A model generated the notes under the pieces. That model was not told where the DNA came from and did no database searches. It was given only the letters and a program-made list of their open reading frames with translations. Below are positions 39,235-48,054 of a stretch of DNA of 64,000 nucleotides, piece by piece. A program made the translations under genes and the position numbers. The stretch is from the NCBI RefSeq assembly GCF_029338515.1, contig NZ_CP119988.1, positions 682,001 through 746,000 on the forward strand. Direction: 5' to 3'. Source of the DNA: Haloglomus litoreum. GTDB lineage: Archaea; Halobacteriota; Halobacteria; Halobacteriales; Haloarculaceae. Positions within the stretch are counted from its first letter, which is position 1. Every line of letters starts with the position of its first letter.

Positions 39235-40455
39235 ATGTCGCGTAGTCCCTCACTACCAGACCAACCCACACTCGACCTGGACCCGGAGATGGGCCCCGAC
39301 GAGCGGCTGGCCGCCCTCGAGGACCACTTCGTCGAGGTCACGCGCGTCCACGAGGAGCTGACGAGCCAGCTCGACGCCGCCCAGGACCGCCAGTCCGAGC
39401 TCCGGGAGGAGGTCGACAAGCTCCAGCGGGAGAACGAGGCGCTGAAGACCTCCTCGCTGTACCTCGCCACCGTCGAGGAGATCGCCGACGACGAGGTCGT
39501 CCTGAAACAGCACGGCAACAATCAGGAGGTTCTCACGGACGTCTCTCCCCGACTCGCCGACAAGCTCGAGGCCGGCGACCGCGTCGCCATCAACGACTCC
39601 TTCGCCATCCAGACCGTCCTCGACACGGAGAAGGACGCCCGGGCGCAGGCGATGCAGGTCGACGCCTCCCCCACCGTCACGTACGACGACATCGGCGGGC
39701 TCGAAGAGCAGATCGTCGAGGTCCGCGAGGCCGTCGAGGATCCGCTCACCAACCCCGAGGTGTTCGAGACGGTCGGCATCGAGCCCCCGACCGGCGTCCT
39801 GCTCCACGGCCCGCCGGGCACGGGCAAGACGATGCTCGCCAAAGCGGTCGCCAACCAGACCGACGCCACCTTCATCAAGATGGCCGGCTCCGAGCTGGTC
39901 CAGAAGTTCATCGGTGAGGGCGCCCGCCTCGTGCGCGACCTCTTCGAACTCGCGGAGGAGCGTGAGCCCGCCATCATCTTCATCGACGAGATCGACGCCA
40001 TCGCCTCGAAGCGCACGGAGTCGAAGACGTCGGGCGACGCCGAGGTCCAGCGGACGATGATGCAGCTGCTCTCGGAGATGGACGGCTTCGACCAGCGCGG
40101 TGACATCTCCATCATCGCCGCCACCAACCGCTTCGACATGCTCGACCGCGCCATCCTCCGACCCGGTCGCTTCGACCGCCTCATCGAGGTCCCCGAGCCC
40201 AACCACGAGGGGCGCACGGAGATCCTCAGGATCCACACCCGCGAGATGAACCTCTCCGAGGACGTGGACCTCGCCTCGCTCGCCGGGGCCACCGAGGGCT
40301 TCACCGGCGCCGAGCTGGAGTCGCTCTCGACGGAGGCCGGGATGTTCGCCATCCGCGACGACCGGACCGAGGTCCGCCGCGAGGACTTCGACGAGGCCAT
40401 GGAGAAGATCGACCACGACGGCGACGAGCTCGGGACGCCCATCGCGTTCCATTGA
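39235..40455 (+). CDS. pan: Proteasome-activating nucleotidase (AAA ATPase)
   Basis: A 406-residue AAA protein. Residues 20-80 are coiled coil ([20 protein letters not shown]). An OB domain follows, then Walker A GPPGTGKT, Walker B IIFIDEID, and the sensor/arginine-finger block [20 protein letters not shown]. It unfolds substrates and feeds them to the 20S proteasome. The C-terminus is IAFH, a variant of the hydrophobic-Tyr-X docking motif with Phe in place of Tyr. Haloarchaea usually carry two PAN paralogues; which one this is cannot be told. Confidence 0.95.
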   Translation: MSRSPSLPDQPTLDLDPEMGPDERLAALEDHFVEVTRVHEELTSQLDAAQDRQSELREEVDKLQRENEALKTSSLYLATVEEIADDEVVLKQHGNNQEVLTDVSPRLADKLEAGDRVAINDSFAIQTVLDTEKDARAQAMQVDASPTVTYDDIGGLEEQIVEVREAVEDPLTNPEVFETVGIEPPTGVLLHGPPGTGKTMLAKAVANQTDATFIKMAGSELVQKFIGEGARLVRDLFELAEEREPAIIFIDEIDAIASKRTESKTSGDAEVQRTMMQLLSEMDGFDQRGDISIIAATNRFDMLDRAILRPGRFDRLIEVPEPNHEGRTEILRIHTREMNLSEDVDLASLAGATEGFTGAELESLSTEAGMFAIRDDRTEVRREDFDEAMEKIDHDGDELGTPIAFH

Positions 40456-40457
40456 GC

Positions 40458-40463
40458 TTTTTT
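40458..40463 (+). terminator. T-tract terminator after pan
   Basis: Six thymines directly after the pan stop codon, the typical archaeal intrinsic termination signal. A hairpin-rich stretch follows. Confidence 0.55.
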
Positions 40464-40660
40464 GCGGTTCGGGATTCGCTTGTCGGCCGGCTTCGCCGGC
40501 CGTCTGTGCGAACCGCTCACCGAAAAAACGTTCAGAAAAAATGCCAGCCCTCGCTCCCTACGGTCGCTCGGGCTGGTGATACGCGCTCGCTTCGTCGTCG
40601 GACTACGTCCGACTGCAAGCGGGACGGAGTCCCGCCCTGCTCGCGCGTACGCACTTCTTC
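40464..40660. repeat. Cluster of perfect micro-palindromes downstream of pan
   Basis: Three perfect 7-bp stems with 3-nt loops occur here: GGCCGGC-TTC-GCCGGCC (40485-40501), GTCGGAC-TAC-GTCCGAC (40597-40613) and GCGGGAC-GGA-GTCCCGC (40619-40635). CCAGCCC/GGGCTGG pair around 40544-40576, TACGCGC/GCGCGTA pair at 40580-40649, and GCGGTTCG/CGAACCGC flank the first hairpin. Two A-tracts lie between (about 40523 and 40536). No open frame here is credible. A structured RNA or remnant element is possible. The rest of the 380-nt gap to 40835 shows nothing further. Confidence 0.6.
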
Positions 40661-40835
40661 TTACTGACCCGCATCATCGACGATTTCCCGGTCGTACCAA
40701 CCACCGCAGTTCGAGGGCTCCTTGCCAGAACGGCGTGGGCACGGAAACAGCATCAGCGCAGCTTTCGGATCCTCTACCTGCCGATTAACTCACTGTACCA
40801 AACCCACTATCCGTGCATCTCTCCTCCGTGGAGGT

Positions 40836-41096
40836 ATGAGCGCGACGGCGGCACAGGGGACGGAGACCGAGACCGAGATCACGGCGGACCTGAACGAGAA
40901 ACAGCAGCGCATCGTCGACTACCTGCGGCGCGAGGCCGACGGGACGGCGTACTTCAAGTCGCGGCTCGTCGGCGAGGCGCTGGACATGAGCGCGAAGGAG
41001 GTCGGGGCGAACATGCGCGCCGTGAAGGAGGCCGCGCCGTTCGAGGTCGAGAAGTGGGGCTACTCCTCGGGGACGACGTGGAAGGTCACGGTCTGA
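40836..41096 (+). CDS. DUF7123-like small protein
   Basis: An 86-residue protein. A Thr/Glu-rich N-terminus is followed by a compact winged-helix-like domain (DLNEKQQRIVDYLRREADGT, LDMSAKEVGANMRAV) and the conserved end KWGYSSGTTWKVTV. This pattern is widespread in haloarchaea (DUF7123). It may bind DNA or another protein, but no function is known. A GGAGGT touches the ATG at 40836 without the spacing of a working ribosome binding site. Confidence 0.8.
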   Translation: MSATAAQGTETETEITADLNEKQQRIVDYLRREADGTAYFKSRLVGEALDMSAKEVGANMRAVKEAAPFEVEKWGYSSGTTWKVTV

Positions 41097-41149
41097 CGGG
41101 AACTGTCGGCTTTCGGTCGGATCCGTCCGGTTGGGTTCCTCTCGAACAG

Positions 41150-41767
41150 TTATCCCGAGTACTCGACGAGTTCGTCGGCGTCCGCGGCGAGCGCCACGGC
41201 GTCGTCGCCGAAGGAGTCGGCGTAGCGCACCAGCAGCAACAGCGTCGTCTCCGGGCGCGTCAGCGTGTACCCGTCCGAGCGGTCGAGCAGTCCCGCGTCG
41301 GCCAGTTCGGCGGCGTACTTGCTGACGGTCGGGGCCGAGACGCCGAGGCGGTCGGCGAGTTCGGTGCCGGTGGCGTCCGGATCGCGCAGGAGCTCGACGA
41401 CGAGTCCCCGGGCGGTGTCGCGCCGGAGGAAGCCCAGGGCCCGGCGCTCGAAGTCGGAGAAGCGGCTGGCCGGGGCGTAGCGGCGGTAGTCACCGTCCTT
41501 CCAGGAGGTGATTGCGCCGCGCTCGACGAGGCGGCGGAGGTGGTACTGTGCCTCGCCCGTGCCCAGCCGGAGGTCGTCGCGGAGCTTCGAGAAGTGCGCG
41601 CCCGGCGTCGTCGCGAGGTAGCCCCGGATGGCGGCGGGCACCTCGCTGGTGGTCTCGTCGTCCTGCGAGTCGGAGCCGGCGAGTCGAGCCAGTGGGCCGC
41701 CGGCGCCGACCGCGGCGAACCGGCGGAGGGTGGCTCGTTTCTCCTCGTCGACCGACTCCTCGCTCAT
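41150..41767 (-). CDS. Double winged-helix transcriptional regulator
   Basis: A 205-residue protein with two helix-turn-helix units. The first, FSKLRDDLRLGTGEAQYHLR, and the second, GTELADRLGVSAPTVSKYAA, each precede a winged segment (ERGAITSWKDGDYRRY and DAGLLDRSDGYTLTRP). The layout matches haloarchaeal regulators related to ArsR/MarR families. Target genes are unknown. It lies 81 nt downstream of the SPFH gene's 3' end on the same strand but probably has its own promoter. Confidence 0.85.
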   Translation of the reverse strand: MSEESVDEEKRATLRRFAAVGAGGPLARLAGSDSQDDETTSEVPAAIRGYLATTPGAHFSKLRDDLRLGTGEAQYHLRRLVERGAITSWKDGDYRRYAPASRFSDFERRALGFLRRDTARGLVVELLRDPDATGTELADRLGVSAPTVSKYAAELADAGLLDRSDGYTLTRPETTLLLLVRYADSFGDDAVALAADADELVEYSG

Positions 41768-41848
41768 GAGTGGTAGTACACGAGTGAGGTGAAAAGGCCG
41801 TCGGCAGCAGTGGACGGGGTCCGGTATCCGGGGGCCGTCCCCGAGCGG

Positions 41849-43081
41849 TCACTCCGGCTCGGGTTCGCGCTCGCCGTCCGCGCTGCCGTCACCGTCCGCA
41901 TCGACGTCGCGGCTGCGTTCCTGCGTCGCCGCGCCGGTGTTGTCGCCCGCCCCGACATCGATGTCGCCGCCCATCTCCTGGTCCATCTCCTCGATGACCT
42001 CGTCGGGGTCGCGGATGTCCGTCGGGTCCTCGCCCTCCTTGATGGCCTGGGCCTCGGCCTCCATCTGCTCGACGTCCATCTCCGTCTCCTGCTCGATCTG
42101 GCCGAGGATCTCCTCGATGTCGTCGAGGCCGAGCAGCTCACGGGTCTCCTCGTCGAAGTCGAGTGCCTCGAGTTCGTGGCCGTCGCCCTGCACGTCGCTG
42201 CCGGTCAGGTGCTTGCCGTAGCGCCCGACCAGCGAGGTGAGCTCCTGGGGCAGGACGAACGTCGTGGACTCGTTCTGGCCGATGGATTCGAGCGTCTCCA
42301 TCCCCTTCTCGATGACCGCGCGCTCGCCCATCGACTCGGCGGACTTCGCGCGCAGCACGGTGGAGATGGCGTCACCCTGCGCCTCCAGGATCTGGCTCTG
42401 CTTCTCCCCCTGGGCCCGGATGATGTCGGACTGCTTGTCACCCTCGGCCTTCTCGATGGCCGAGCGCCGTTCACCCTGCGCCTCCAGGATCATGGCGCGG
42501 CGGCGGCGCTCGGCGGAGGTCTGCTGCTCCATCGCCTGTTGGACGTCCTGGGAGGGGTTGACCTCGCGGACCTCGACGGACTCGACGCGGACCCCCCACT
42601 CGTCGGTGGGTTCGTCCAGTTCCTTCCGGATGCGGGCGTTGATCTCGCCGCGCTTGTTCAGCGTGTCGTCCAGTTCCATGTCGCCCAGCACCGCACGCAG
42701 CGTGGTCTGGGCGAGGTTCGAGACGGCGCGCTTGTAGTTGTCGACCTCGAGGAACGCCTTCTTGGCGTCCATCACCTTGATGTAGACGACGGCGTCGGCC
42801 GTCACGGGCGAGTTGTCGCGCGTGATGGCCTCCTGCCGGGGCACGTCCAGCGTCTGGGTCCGCATATCGAACGCGTAGGTGGCCGAGACGAACGGCGGGA
42901 TGAACGAGATGCCGGGCTCCTTGATGCCGCGGTACTGCCCGAACAGCGTCCACACCTTCCGCTCGTACGCCTGCACGATGACGACGGACTTGTAGACGGC
43001 GACGATGGCGATGGCCAGGATGACCAGCGTGACGATGCCGCCGACGACGCCCGCCTGTGCCGGGAACAGAGGGAGGGCCAT
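41849..43081 (-). CDS. SPFH/stomatin-like membrane protein
   Basis: A 410-residue protein. One N-terminal transmembrane helix (about residues 11-32) is followed by the SPFH/band-7 domain (GISFIPPFVSATYAFDMRTQ, DVPRQEAITRDN, ADAVVYIKVMDAKKAF). Then comes a long Glu/Ala/Lys/Gln helical region (MILEAQGERRSAIEKAEGDK) that drives oligomers, and an acidic tail. It organises membrane microdomains; some relatives bind a clpP-like protease (NfeD), but no such partner is seen here. The ATG at 43081 places the helix correctly. Confidence 0.93.
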   Translation of the reverse strand: MALPLFPAQAGVVGGIVTLVILAIAIVAVYKSVVIVQAYERKVWTLFGQYRGIKEPGISFIPPFVSATYAFDMRTQTLDVPRQEAITRDNSPVTADAVVYIKVMDAKKAFLEVDNYKRAVSNLAQTTLRAVLGDMELDDTLNKRGEINARIRKELDEPTDEWGVRVESVEVREVNPSQDVQQAMEQQTSAERRRRAMILEAQGERRSAIEKAEGDKQSDIIRAQGEKQSQILEAQGDAISTVLRAKSAESMGERAVIEKGMETLESIGQNESTTFVLPQELTSLVGRYGKHLTGSDVQGDGHELEALDFDEETRELLGLDDIEEILGQIEQETEMDVEQMEAEAQAIKEGEDPTDIRDPDEVIEEMDQEMGGDIDVGAGDNTGAATQERSRDVDADGDGSADGEREPEPE

Positions 43082-43176
43082 AACCCGTCTTCGGCGCAAC
43101 GGGGCTTGAAGGTTGGCCCGCGCAGCGCCGTCTGCGGCCCGACGCGCTCTTGTCGGTCGGCCGTCTACGATCGCTG

Positions 43177-43704
43177 ATGCCAGACGAGTTACCGGCCGCG
43201 GCGGCCCGTGCGTTCGACGGCCACGACGCCTACGAGCGGGCGGCGGGCGGGCCGGCGTTCGTGCTGACGACCACGAAGTTCGACGCGACCGTCACGGCCC
43301 GCGACGAGGGCGAGCCCGAGTGGAAGCTGACCTACGAGCTGGAGGTCAGGGCGCCGATGCTGTCGGCCGTGACTGCCGACGAGGTCGGCCCCGCTCTCGA
43401 GGAGGGCTGGTTCGACACGCTCGCGCTCCGCCTGGAGGACGCCCCCGGCGTCGTGCGCGATTCGGTGGACGCCGACCTGGCGGTGGCCGAGGAGGCCGGC
43501 GACGCCGTCGCGACCTACCGCTTCCAGTTCGGTGACGCCGACCGCGCGGCCGCCATCGCGAAGGCGTTCGCCGAGTACGTCGAGGGGACCTACATGGAAG
43601 GTATCGTCCCGGGCTACGACTACCAGCCGCCGGTGTCCGAGATGCTGGCGTCGGCCCGCGGGGCCGGCGGGGACGAGGAATCCGGCGACCCGATGCCGTT
43701 ATAA
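43177..43704 (+). CDS. DUF5813-like haloarchaeal protein
   Basis: A 175-residue protein (MPDELPAAAARAFDGHDAY) with alternating strand segments, TTTKFDATVTARD, EWKLTYELEVRAPML and VATYRFQFG, and a C-terminal helix (IAKAFAEYVEGTYMEGIVPG). It matches the layout of the haloarchaeal DUF5813 family. It is divergent from the SPFH gene. No catalytic motif is seen and the function is unknown. Confidence 0.75.
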   Translation: MPDELPAAAARAFDGHDAYERAAGGPAFVLTTTKFDATVTARDEGEPEWKLTYELEVRAPMLSAVTADEVGPALEEGWFDTLALRLEDAPGVVRDSVDADLAVAEEAGDAVATYRFQFGDADRAAAIAKAFAEYVEGTYMEGIVPGYDYQPPVSEMLASARGAGGDEESGDPMPL

Positions 43705-43800
43705 ATAATTAATATTGTCTACTTAATAAGTGAATTCTTTATTGAGGTTCAATTTGGGGAACAATAGAAATATGTTCGTAGCATTTGTGTAGTGTGGGAC
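43705..43800. other. AT-rich spacer between DUF5813 gene and repeat B
   Basis: About 90 nt of clearly low-GC DNA (for example AATAATTAATATTG and TACTTAATAAG) sit between the stop codon and the repeat. A similar AT-rich tract borders repeat C. It could end transcription of the DUF5813 gene. Confidence 0.45.
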
Positions 43801-43804
43801 ACGG

Positions 43805-44352
43805 CGAAGCCCTCGCGCTCTCGACCACTCCGGGGCTCGCTGCGGTCCTCGGCCTCGCTTCGCTCGGCCTGTGGTCCTTGCGTCGCCCGGGAGGGTTCGA
43901 GAGCGCTCGCCCTTCGAGTCCTCCAGGGGGTTGTGTTTCGGGTCGAGCGACGCTCGTGGTGGTTCCGGCGGAGTGCTAGTGGCCCCACACCTCCCCGCGC
44001 TCGCGCCGGTGTGTTCCGGCACGCTCCCTGCGGTCGCGGCCTCCACGGGGATGGCGCGAGCGCGCTTCCTAAATCCGGAACCGGCCGGCCGACCAACCAC
44101 TCCCCGGCCGGGAGCGCGTGCCGAGGCCCTTGCGGCCGAGTGCCGCGCGACCTGGGGAAGGGCAGGGCCACCGCGCCCGTGACACTCTCGACATCCTGGC
44201 GGACTCGAAGGGCGAGCGCGCTCAGCGGTTCCCGGACGACGCAAGCACCGCAGGGTACGCCCGGAACGGCGGGTGAGCGAAGCGAACCCGCCGCATGCCC
44301 GGACCCCGAGGAGCACAGCGAGTCCCGGAACCCTGAGCGCGCGAGGGCTTCG
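43805..44352. repeat. Dispersed inverted-arm repeat, copy B (most complete)
   Basis: Left arm 43805-43932 runs GAAGCCCTCGCGCTCTCGAC, CTTGCGTCG, CGCTCGCCCTTCGAGTC. Right arm 44193-44352 repeats these blocks in inverted order: TGGCGGACTCGAAGGGCGAG, GACGCAAGC, GCGCGAGGGCTTC. The centre holds GTTGTGTTTCGGGTCGAGCG, CCACACCTCCCCGCGCTCG, an internal CGCGCTCGCGCC/GGCGCGAGCGCG inverted pair and CCTGGGGAAGGGCAGGGCC. The copy fills the gap between the DUF5813 gene and the HerA-like gene. Minus-strand frames through it are shadows. Confidence 0.8.
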
Positions 44353-44453
44353 TAGGGGGTTTCGTTGTCGTTGTAGGAGTCGCCACGGTGGGATTCTCCG
44401 AGAACCCAGTCTAGCCACAAGGCCCATGCCGGAATCCACCAACCTGGCCACCA

Positions 44454-45788
44454 ATGAGCGACGTGCCCGAACGGATCACCGTCGGCGAGGGCGTCTCGCT
44501 GCCGGTGATGGACGTGCTCGCGGGGCGGGGGTTCGTCACGGGCAAGTCGGGGTCGGGGAAGTCGAACACGGCGAGCGTGCTGCTGGAGGAACTGCTGGAC
44601 CTCGGGCTGCCGGTCGCCGTCATCGACACGGACGGGGAGTACTACGGGCTGAAGGAGGAGTACGAGGTCCTCCACGTCGGCGCGGACGACCGGTGTGACC
44701 TGCAGGTCGGGCCGGGCCACGCCGACCGGCTGGCGACGCTCGCCCTGGAGGAGGGCGTCCCGGTCATCGTCGACGTGTCGGGCTACCTCCGGGAGGACGA
44801 CGCCCGCGAGGTCGTCGCGAGCTTCGTCCGGGCGCTGTTCCGGGCCGAGCGCGACGCCCGCACCCCCTTCCTCCTCCTCGTCGAGGAGGTCCACGAGTTC
44901 ATCCCGCAGGACGGCGGCCTGGACGAGGCCGGGGAGGCCCTGGTCCGGGTCGCCAAACGCGGGCGCAAGCGGGGCCTCGGGATGGTGGGGCTCTCCCAGC
45001 GCCCCGCCGCCGTCGACAAGGACGTCATCACGCAGTGCGACTGGCTCGTCTGGCACCGTCTCACCTGGGAGAACGATACCCGGGTCGTGAAGTCGCTCCT
45101 CGGGAGCGAGGCGGCCGAGGCCGTGCGCGACCTCGACGCGGGCGAGGCGCTCCTGCAGGCCGACTGGGAAGAGGGGGTCCGGTGGGTCCGCTTCCGGCGC
45201 AAGCGGACCTTCGACGCCGGCGCCACCCCTGGCCTGGAGGACATCGAGCGCCCGGACCTGAAGAGCGTCGACGAGGCGCTCATCGCCGAACTCGCCGACG
45301 TGGACGACGCGGCCGCCGGGAGCGCCGCCGATGTCGAGGAACTCCGCGAGCAACTCGCCACGAAGGAGGCCCGCATCGAGGAGCTGGAGGCCCGGCTCGT
45401 CGAACTCGAGGGGGAAGACGCCGACTCGGGGGCGGCGGACGCGTCGGGCGAGAACGAGACCACCCCCGACGGGCCGACGGAGGACCCGCTCTGGGAGGCC
45501 GGGCGCTTGCTCGTGCATCTCGCGCGGGGCGGTGGACGCCGGGCGGCCGGCGTCGCACGGCGTGTCGCCCGTGCTCTCACGCTCCCCCGACCGGGCGGCG
45601 GCTCCCAGCAGGGGAACGGCCCTTCGACGGCAGCTCCGACGGCCCCCCCGACAGCCGGCAGTGACGCCGTCGATGCCACCGATGTCGGCGCCGCCGATTC
45701 CGCCCCGGGTACCACGATGGACGGTGACCCGGCGATGCACTACCCCACGCTCGACGACGAGGTCGGCGAGGGCGAACGCTCGGCGTAG
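44454..45788 (+). CDS. HerA/FtsK-like ATPase (DUF87)
   Basis: A 444-residue protein. Walker A GKSGSGKSNTAS at about residue 30 and Walker B FLLLVEEVHEFIP with a following VGLSQRPAAVDKDVITQCDW block are typical of the HerA/VirD4/FtsK superfamily of DNA-pumping ATPases. Residues 1-280 form the ATPase, 285-325 a coiled coil (ELREQLATKEARIEELEARL), and the rest is low complexity. No nurA or conjugation gene adjoins it, so its role (DNA transfer, repair or chromosome work) is open. Confidence 0.85.
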   Translation: MSDVPERITVGEGVSLPVMDVLAGRGFVTGKSGSGKSNTASVLLEELLDLGLPVAVIDTDGEYYGLKEEYEVLHVGADDRCDLQVGPGHADRLATLALEEGVPVIVDVSGYLREDDAREVVASFVRALFRAERDARTPFLLLVEEVHEFIPQDGGLDEAGEALVRVAKRGRKRGLGMVGLSQRPAAVDKDVITQCDWLVWHRLTWENDTRVVKSLLGSEAAEAVRDLDAGEALLQADWEEGVRWVRFRRKRTFDAGATPGLEDIERPDLKSVDEALIAELADVDDAAAGSAADVEELREQLATKEARIEELEARLVELEGEDADSGAADASGENETTPDGPTEDPLWEAGRLLVHLARGGGRRAAGVARRVARALTLPRPGGGSQQGNGPSTAAPTAPPTAGSDAVDATDVGAADSAPGTTMDGDPAMHYPTLDDEVGEGERSA

Positions 45789-45903
45789 ATTCAAGTGCGA
45801 ACCCGGGAGCAACGCCCCGCGTGCTCTGACGCTCGCCCGGCGCGTGGCTGCGGGTGCGTGGTGCGACGCGCGCCGGGACCGACCACAGCACCGCCTGCTC
45901 GCT

Positions 45904-47010
45904 CTACCCCAGTAGCGACGCGACCGCCTCGCGGACGGCGTCGGCCGCCGCGGTGACCTCCTCGCGGCGGACGTACTCCCGCTCGGCGTGTGCGACCGCT
46001 CCCGCCTCGTCCGCCAGCACGCCCGGGCCGAACACGACCGTCGGCGCGTCGGCCGCGAAGTAGGAGGCCTCCGTGGCGGCGCCGAACGGTCGGACCTCGC
46101 CACCCGACGCCGCCACCATCGCCTCGACCAGCGCCTCGTCCGGGTCGGTCGCGAACGCCTCCAGGAACGGCGTCGCGCGCTCGGTCAGCGCGAACGCGAC
46201 GCCCGCACCGTGTGACTCGGCCGCCCTGAGGTGCTCGTTCAGCGCCCGCTCGAAGCCGTCGGCCGTCTCCGGCGGCACGCTCCGGCGGTCGATGCCGACC
46301 CGGACCTCGGCCGGGAGCTGGTTGATGGCCTCGCCACCCTCGACCGTCGTCGCGGTCAGCGTCGGTGCGCCGAGCTGTGGGTCCGTCCCCGGGCCGCGTT
46401 CCCTGTCGAAGGTGTCGAGCGCCTCCAGCAGCGGTGCGAGCGCCCGGAGCGCGTTCGTCCCGGACTCGGGTTCGGCGGCGTGTGCGGCCTCGCCGGTCAC
46501 CGTGAGCGTCCCCTCGAACCGGCCCTTGGCAGCCGCGCAGACGTCGAGCCCGGTCGGCTCCCCGACGATGTAGCCGTCGGCCCGGAGCGGGTCGTCGCCG
46601 AACGCCAGCGCCGCGGCCCCGGCGGAGGTTGTCTCCTCGTCGGGCGTGATGGCCAGCGTCAGCCGGCCGCTGTCGACGGGTGCAGCGAGGAAGGCGTCGA
46701 CGAGCGCCGCCAGCGGCCCCTTCGCGTCGCATGCGCCCCGCCCCCGGACGACCGCGCCGTCCTCGGCCGTCTCGAACGGGACGTGTGGCGGCACCGTGTC
46801 GATGTGCGTGTTCAGGACGAGATGTGGCCCCTCGCCGTCGCCCTCGCGGACGGCGAGGGTGTTGCCCGCGTCGTCGACGTGGGGGTCGGCACCGGCGTCG
46901 GCCAGCGTCGCGACCAGCAACTCGCGCATCGCGTCGGCGGACTCGTGGGACTCGGTCCGGACGGCGCGCTCGTGGAAGGCGAGCGGGTCGAAGCCGGGGG
47001 ACGCGCTCAC
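45904..47010 (-). CDS. dapE: M20 peptidase, probable succinyl-diaminopimelate desuccinylase
   Basis: A 368-residue M20 metallohydrolase. The metal and catalytic residues appear in LVLNTHIDTVPPH, GRGACDAKGPLAALVDAF, ITPDEETTSAGA, GEPTGL and the distal His of VAHAEREYV. It should release succinate from N-succinyl-LL-diaminopimelate. The annotation rests on position, since the M20 family has many substrates, but it lies 4 nt after dapF in a lysine-pathway unit, making DapE the best call. Confidence 0.85.
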   Translation of the reverse strand: MSASPGFDPLAFHERAVRTESHESADAMRELLVATLADAGADPHVDDAGNTLAVREGDGEGPHLVLNTHIDTVPPHVPFETAEDGAVVRGRGACDAKGPLAALVDAFLAAPVDSGRLTLAITPDEETTSAGAAALAFGDDPLRADGYIVGEPTGLDVCAAAKGRFEGTLTVTGEAAHAAEPESGTNALRALAPLLEALDTFDRERGPGTDPQLGAPTLTATTVEGGEAINQLPAEVRVGIDRRSVPPETADGFERALNEHLRAAESHGAGVAFALTERATPFLEAFATDPDEALVEAMVAASGGEVRPFGAATEASYFAADAPTVVFGPGVLADEAGAVAHAEREYVRREEVTAAADAVREAVASLLG

Positions 47011-47014
47011 GCGT

Positions 47015-47974
47015 TCAGTCGCCCGCGTTGGTGCCGACGTCGGTCAGGTCGACGTCCGTCTCGGCGTCGGGGCCCACGCCCGGCTCGGGCACCTCCGCCT
47101 CGAACTCGAGGACCGCGGGACCGCGGAGGAGTGCGTCGTCGTCGGTCACGGTGACGAACAGGTCGCCGCCCGGCGGCGTCACGCGGACCGTCTCGCCGGT
47201 CCCGAGGCGACCCAGGCGGTGGGCGACCGCCGCGATGGCGACCGCGCCGGTCCCGCAGGAATCGGTCTCGCCCTCGACGCCGCGCTCGTAGGTGCGCTGG
47301 CGGAAGGCCGGGCCGTCGTCGCTCTCCGTCCGGGACGCGACGGTGACGTTGGCGCCCTCGGGGAACACGTCGGCGTGGCGGACCGCGGGTGCGACCGCCT
47401 CGAGGTCCACGTCGTCGACATCGTCGACGAACGCGACGGCGTGGGGGACGCCCGTGTTGACGGCCGTGACGGTGAGGCCCTCGACGTGTTCCTCGACGAG
47501 CGGCTCGGCCGTCCGGACCGGGACTGCCTCGGGGAGAAAGCGCGGGCGCCCCATCTCGATGGTGACCTCGTCGCCGAAGCCACGGTCGTCGCCGTGACCG
47601 CGGTTGCCGTCGTCGGGCTCCGTCCGCGCCACCACCGCGCGGCGGGTCCCGGACTGGGTGTCGATCATGACCTCGTCGCTGCCGGTTCGCTCGGCGGCCC
47701 ACCGGGCCGCACAGCGCGCGCCGTTGCCGCACATGGCCGCGACCGAGCCGTCCGGCTGGACGAGCGTCATCACGACGCGCGGGGAGGCGTACTCCGTCTC
47801 GAGATGGAGGAAGAGGACGCCGTCCGCGCCGACCCGGTGGGTATCGGGATGGCTGATACCCGTCGTTCGGTCGCAGAGTACTCGCGCGAACGCCCGCCGG
47901 TCGCCGACCCGTTCGGCGGCGTCCACGATGACGAAGTCGTTGCCCGTGCCGTGGTATTTCTGGATGTGTACCAT
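47015..47974 (-). CDS. dapF: Diaminopimelate epimerase
   Basis: A 319-residue epimerase with both catalytic cysteines, in AMCGNGARCAARW and DSCGTGAVAIAAV. HIQKYHGTGNDFVIVD at the N-terminus binds substrate. It converts LL- to meso-diaminopimelate. The ATG at 47974 was chosen because it directly precedes this conserved start; an upstream ATG at 48022 adds 16 residues without family similarity. It sits between lysA and dapE. Confidence 0.94.
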   Translation of the reverse strand: MVHIQKYHGTGNDFVIVDAAERVGDRRAFARVLCDRTTGISHPDTHRVGADGVLFLHLETEYASPRVVMTLVQPDGSVAAMCGNGARCAARWAAERTGSDEVMIDTQSGTRRAVVARTEPDDGNRGHGDDRGFGDEVTIEMGRPRFLPEAVPVRTAEPLVEEHVEGLTVTAVNTGVPHAVAFVDDVDDVDLEAVAPAVRHADVFPEGANVTVASRTESDDGPAFRQRTYERGVEGETDSCGTGAVAIAAVAHRLGRLGTGETVRVTPPGGDLFVTVTDDDALLRGPAVLEFEAEVPEPGVGPDAETDVDLTDVGTNAGD

Positions 47975-48054
47975 CGTGTCCTCGCGTGGGGTGACGTGCC
48001 GACCCGTGAGACCGTCTGACACGTCGTTCGTTACCGGCTAAACGGGAGACCCGC

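Noticed and set aside
43749-46103. Minus-strand frame of 784 codons through repeat B and the HerA-like gene
   Set aside because: The part over HerA is antisense and the part over the repeat matches the other non-coding copies.
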